From Styela clava (Eukaryota > Chordata > Ascidiacea > Stolidobranchia > Styelidae), in the NCBI RefSeq assembly GCF_964204865.1, contig NC_135258.1:15491001-15555000 (forward strand): a stretch of 64,000 nt of DNA, in the 5' to 3' direction. A program made the translations under genes and the position numbers. The first letter of the stretch is position 1. Every line of letters starts with the position of its first letter. The notes beneath the pieces are model-generated. The model saw only the letters and a program-made list of their open reading frames with translations. It was not told where the DNA came from and did not search any database. Positions 63,801 through 64,000 of the stretch are shown in pieces.

Positions 63801-64000
63801 CTTGTTATTTGATGTCCTGCCGTACGTCATGTATTCGTCCTACCTCTATTCATACGACGTTAAACATTTTCACTCCAAGCAAGGCTTTATACAAGCAGAA
63901 TCGGACATATATATTAATCTGATCTAACGTTATGGGTGTAGTTTCGTATCTTAATGACTTCTATTCAACTTAGCGTAACAATTTGTGCATATATCATTCC
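60860..64000. repeat. Satellite array with dimeric higher-order structure
   Basis: The landmark atggatgtagttt (or atgggtgtagttt) starts at 61567, 61758, 61931, 62122, 62295, 62486, 62660, 62851, 63024, 63215, 63387 and 63578. Spacings alternate 191, 173, 191, 173, 191, 174, 191, 173, 191, 172, 191, so two monomer types form a dimer of about 364 bp. Each carries ttagcgtaacaattnttgca, a gacttcrt block, a ttacgtca block and acaataacgaaatagagctt. The edges (60860-61560 and after 63760) are diverged and mixed with a second unit containing aaggctttagacaarcagaa. The array continues past the right end. Confidence 0.95.

Overview
This is a 64-kb piece of an AT-rich animal nuclear genome: short spliced exons with GT-AG introns, metazoan-only gene families, tRNA-derived SINEs, and many non-autonomous DNA transposons in introns. 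Compact introns plus a Tie-like Ig/EGF receptor in a non-vertebrate setting suggest an invertebrate deuterostome, perhaps an ascidian. The species assignment is inference only.

Layout. (1) 0.6-13.25 kb, plus strand: a large single-pass receptor with a Tie-like Ig-plus-EGF N-terminus, further SREC/MEGF-type EGF repeats, one membrane helix and a Ser-rich tail without a kinase. Its introns hold a CACTA-like element, a hAT element with an exact 8-bp target duplication, and a pogo/Tigger element. (2) 15.6-18.8 kb, minus: an MRH-domain (mannose-6-phosphate-receptor-like) type I membrane protein with two possible cytoplasmic tails. (3) 19.4-22.45 kb, plus: an RWDD2-type RWD/DUF1115 protein with two duplicated, phase-compatible last exons. 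It is head-to-head with the MRH gene across 658 bp. (4) 25.1-38.5 kb, minus: a complete 17-coding-exon BRPF/peregrin gene (zinc finger, two PHD fingers, bromodomain, PWWP) containing one GC-AG intron. (5) 39-45.9 kb: repeats, including a MITE nested in a SINE and a 72-bp minisatellite lying between long inverted repeats. (6) 45.98-47.55 kb, plus: intronless ubiquilin. (7) 49.95-51.47 kb, plus: NDUFB11, three coding exons. (8) 52.9-53.3 kb, minus: a LINE ORF2 tail. (9) 53.6-56.4 kb, minus: intronless cytosolic C1-THF synthase. (10) 57.5-58.0 kb, minus: a small RPA34/POLR1G-like protein. (11) 60.8-64 kb: a satellite array of alternating 191- and about 173-bp monomers that runs off the window.

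The genes are unlinked in function: chromatin (BRPF), proteostasis (ubiquilin), respiration (NDUFB11), one-carbon metabolism (C1-THF synthase), Pol I transcription (POLR1G-like), and two membrane receptors. No operon-like arrangement is visible, apart from the close divergent pair at 18.8-19.4 kb. All exon borders were read by eye from splice signals, phase continuity and family similarity. No search or transcript data were available.
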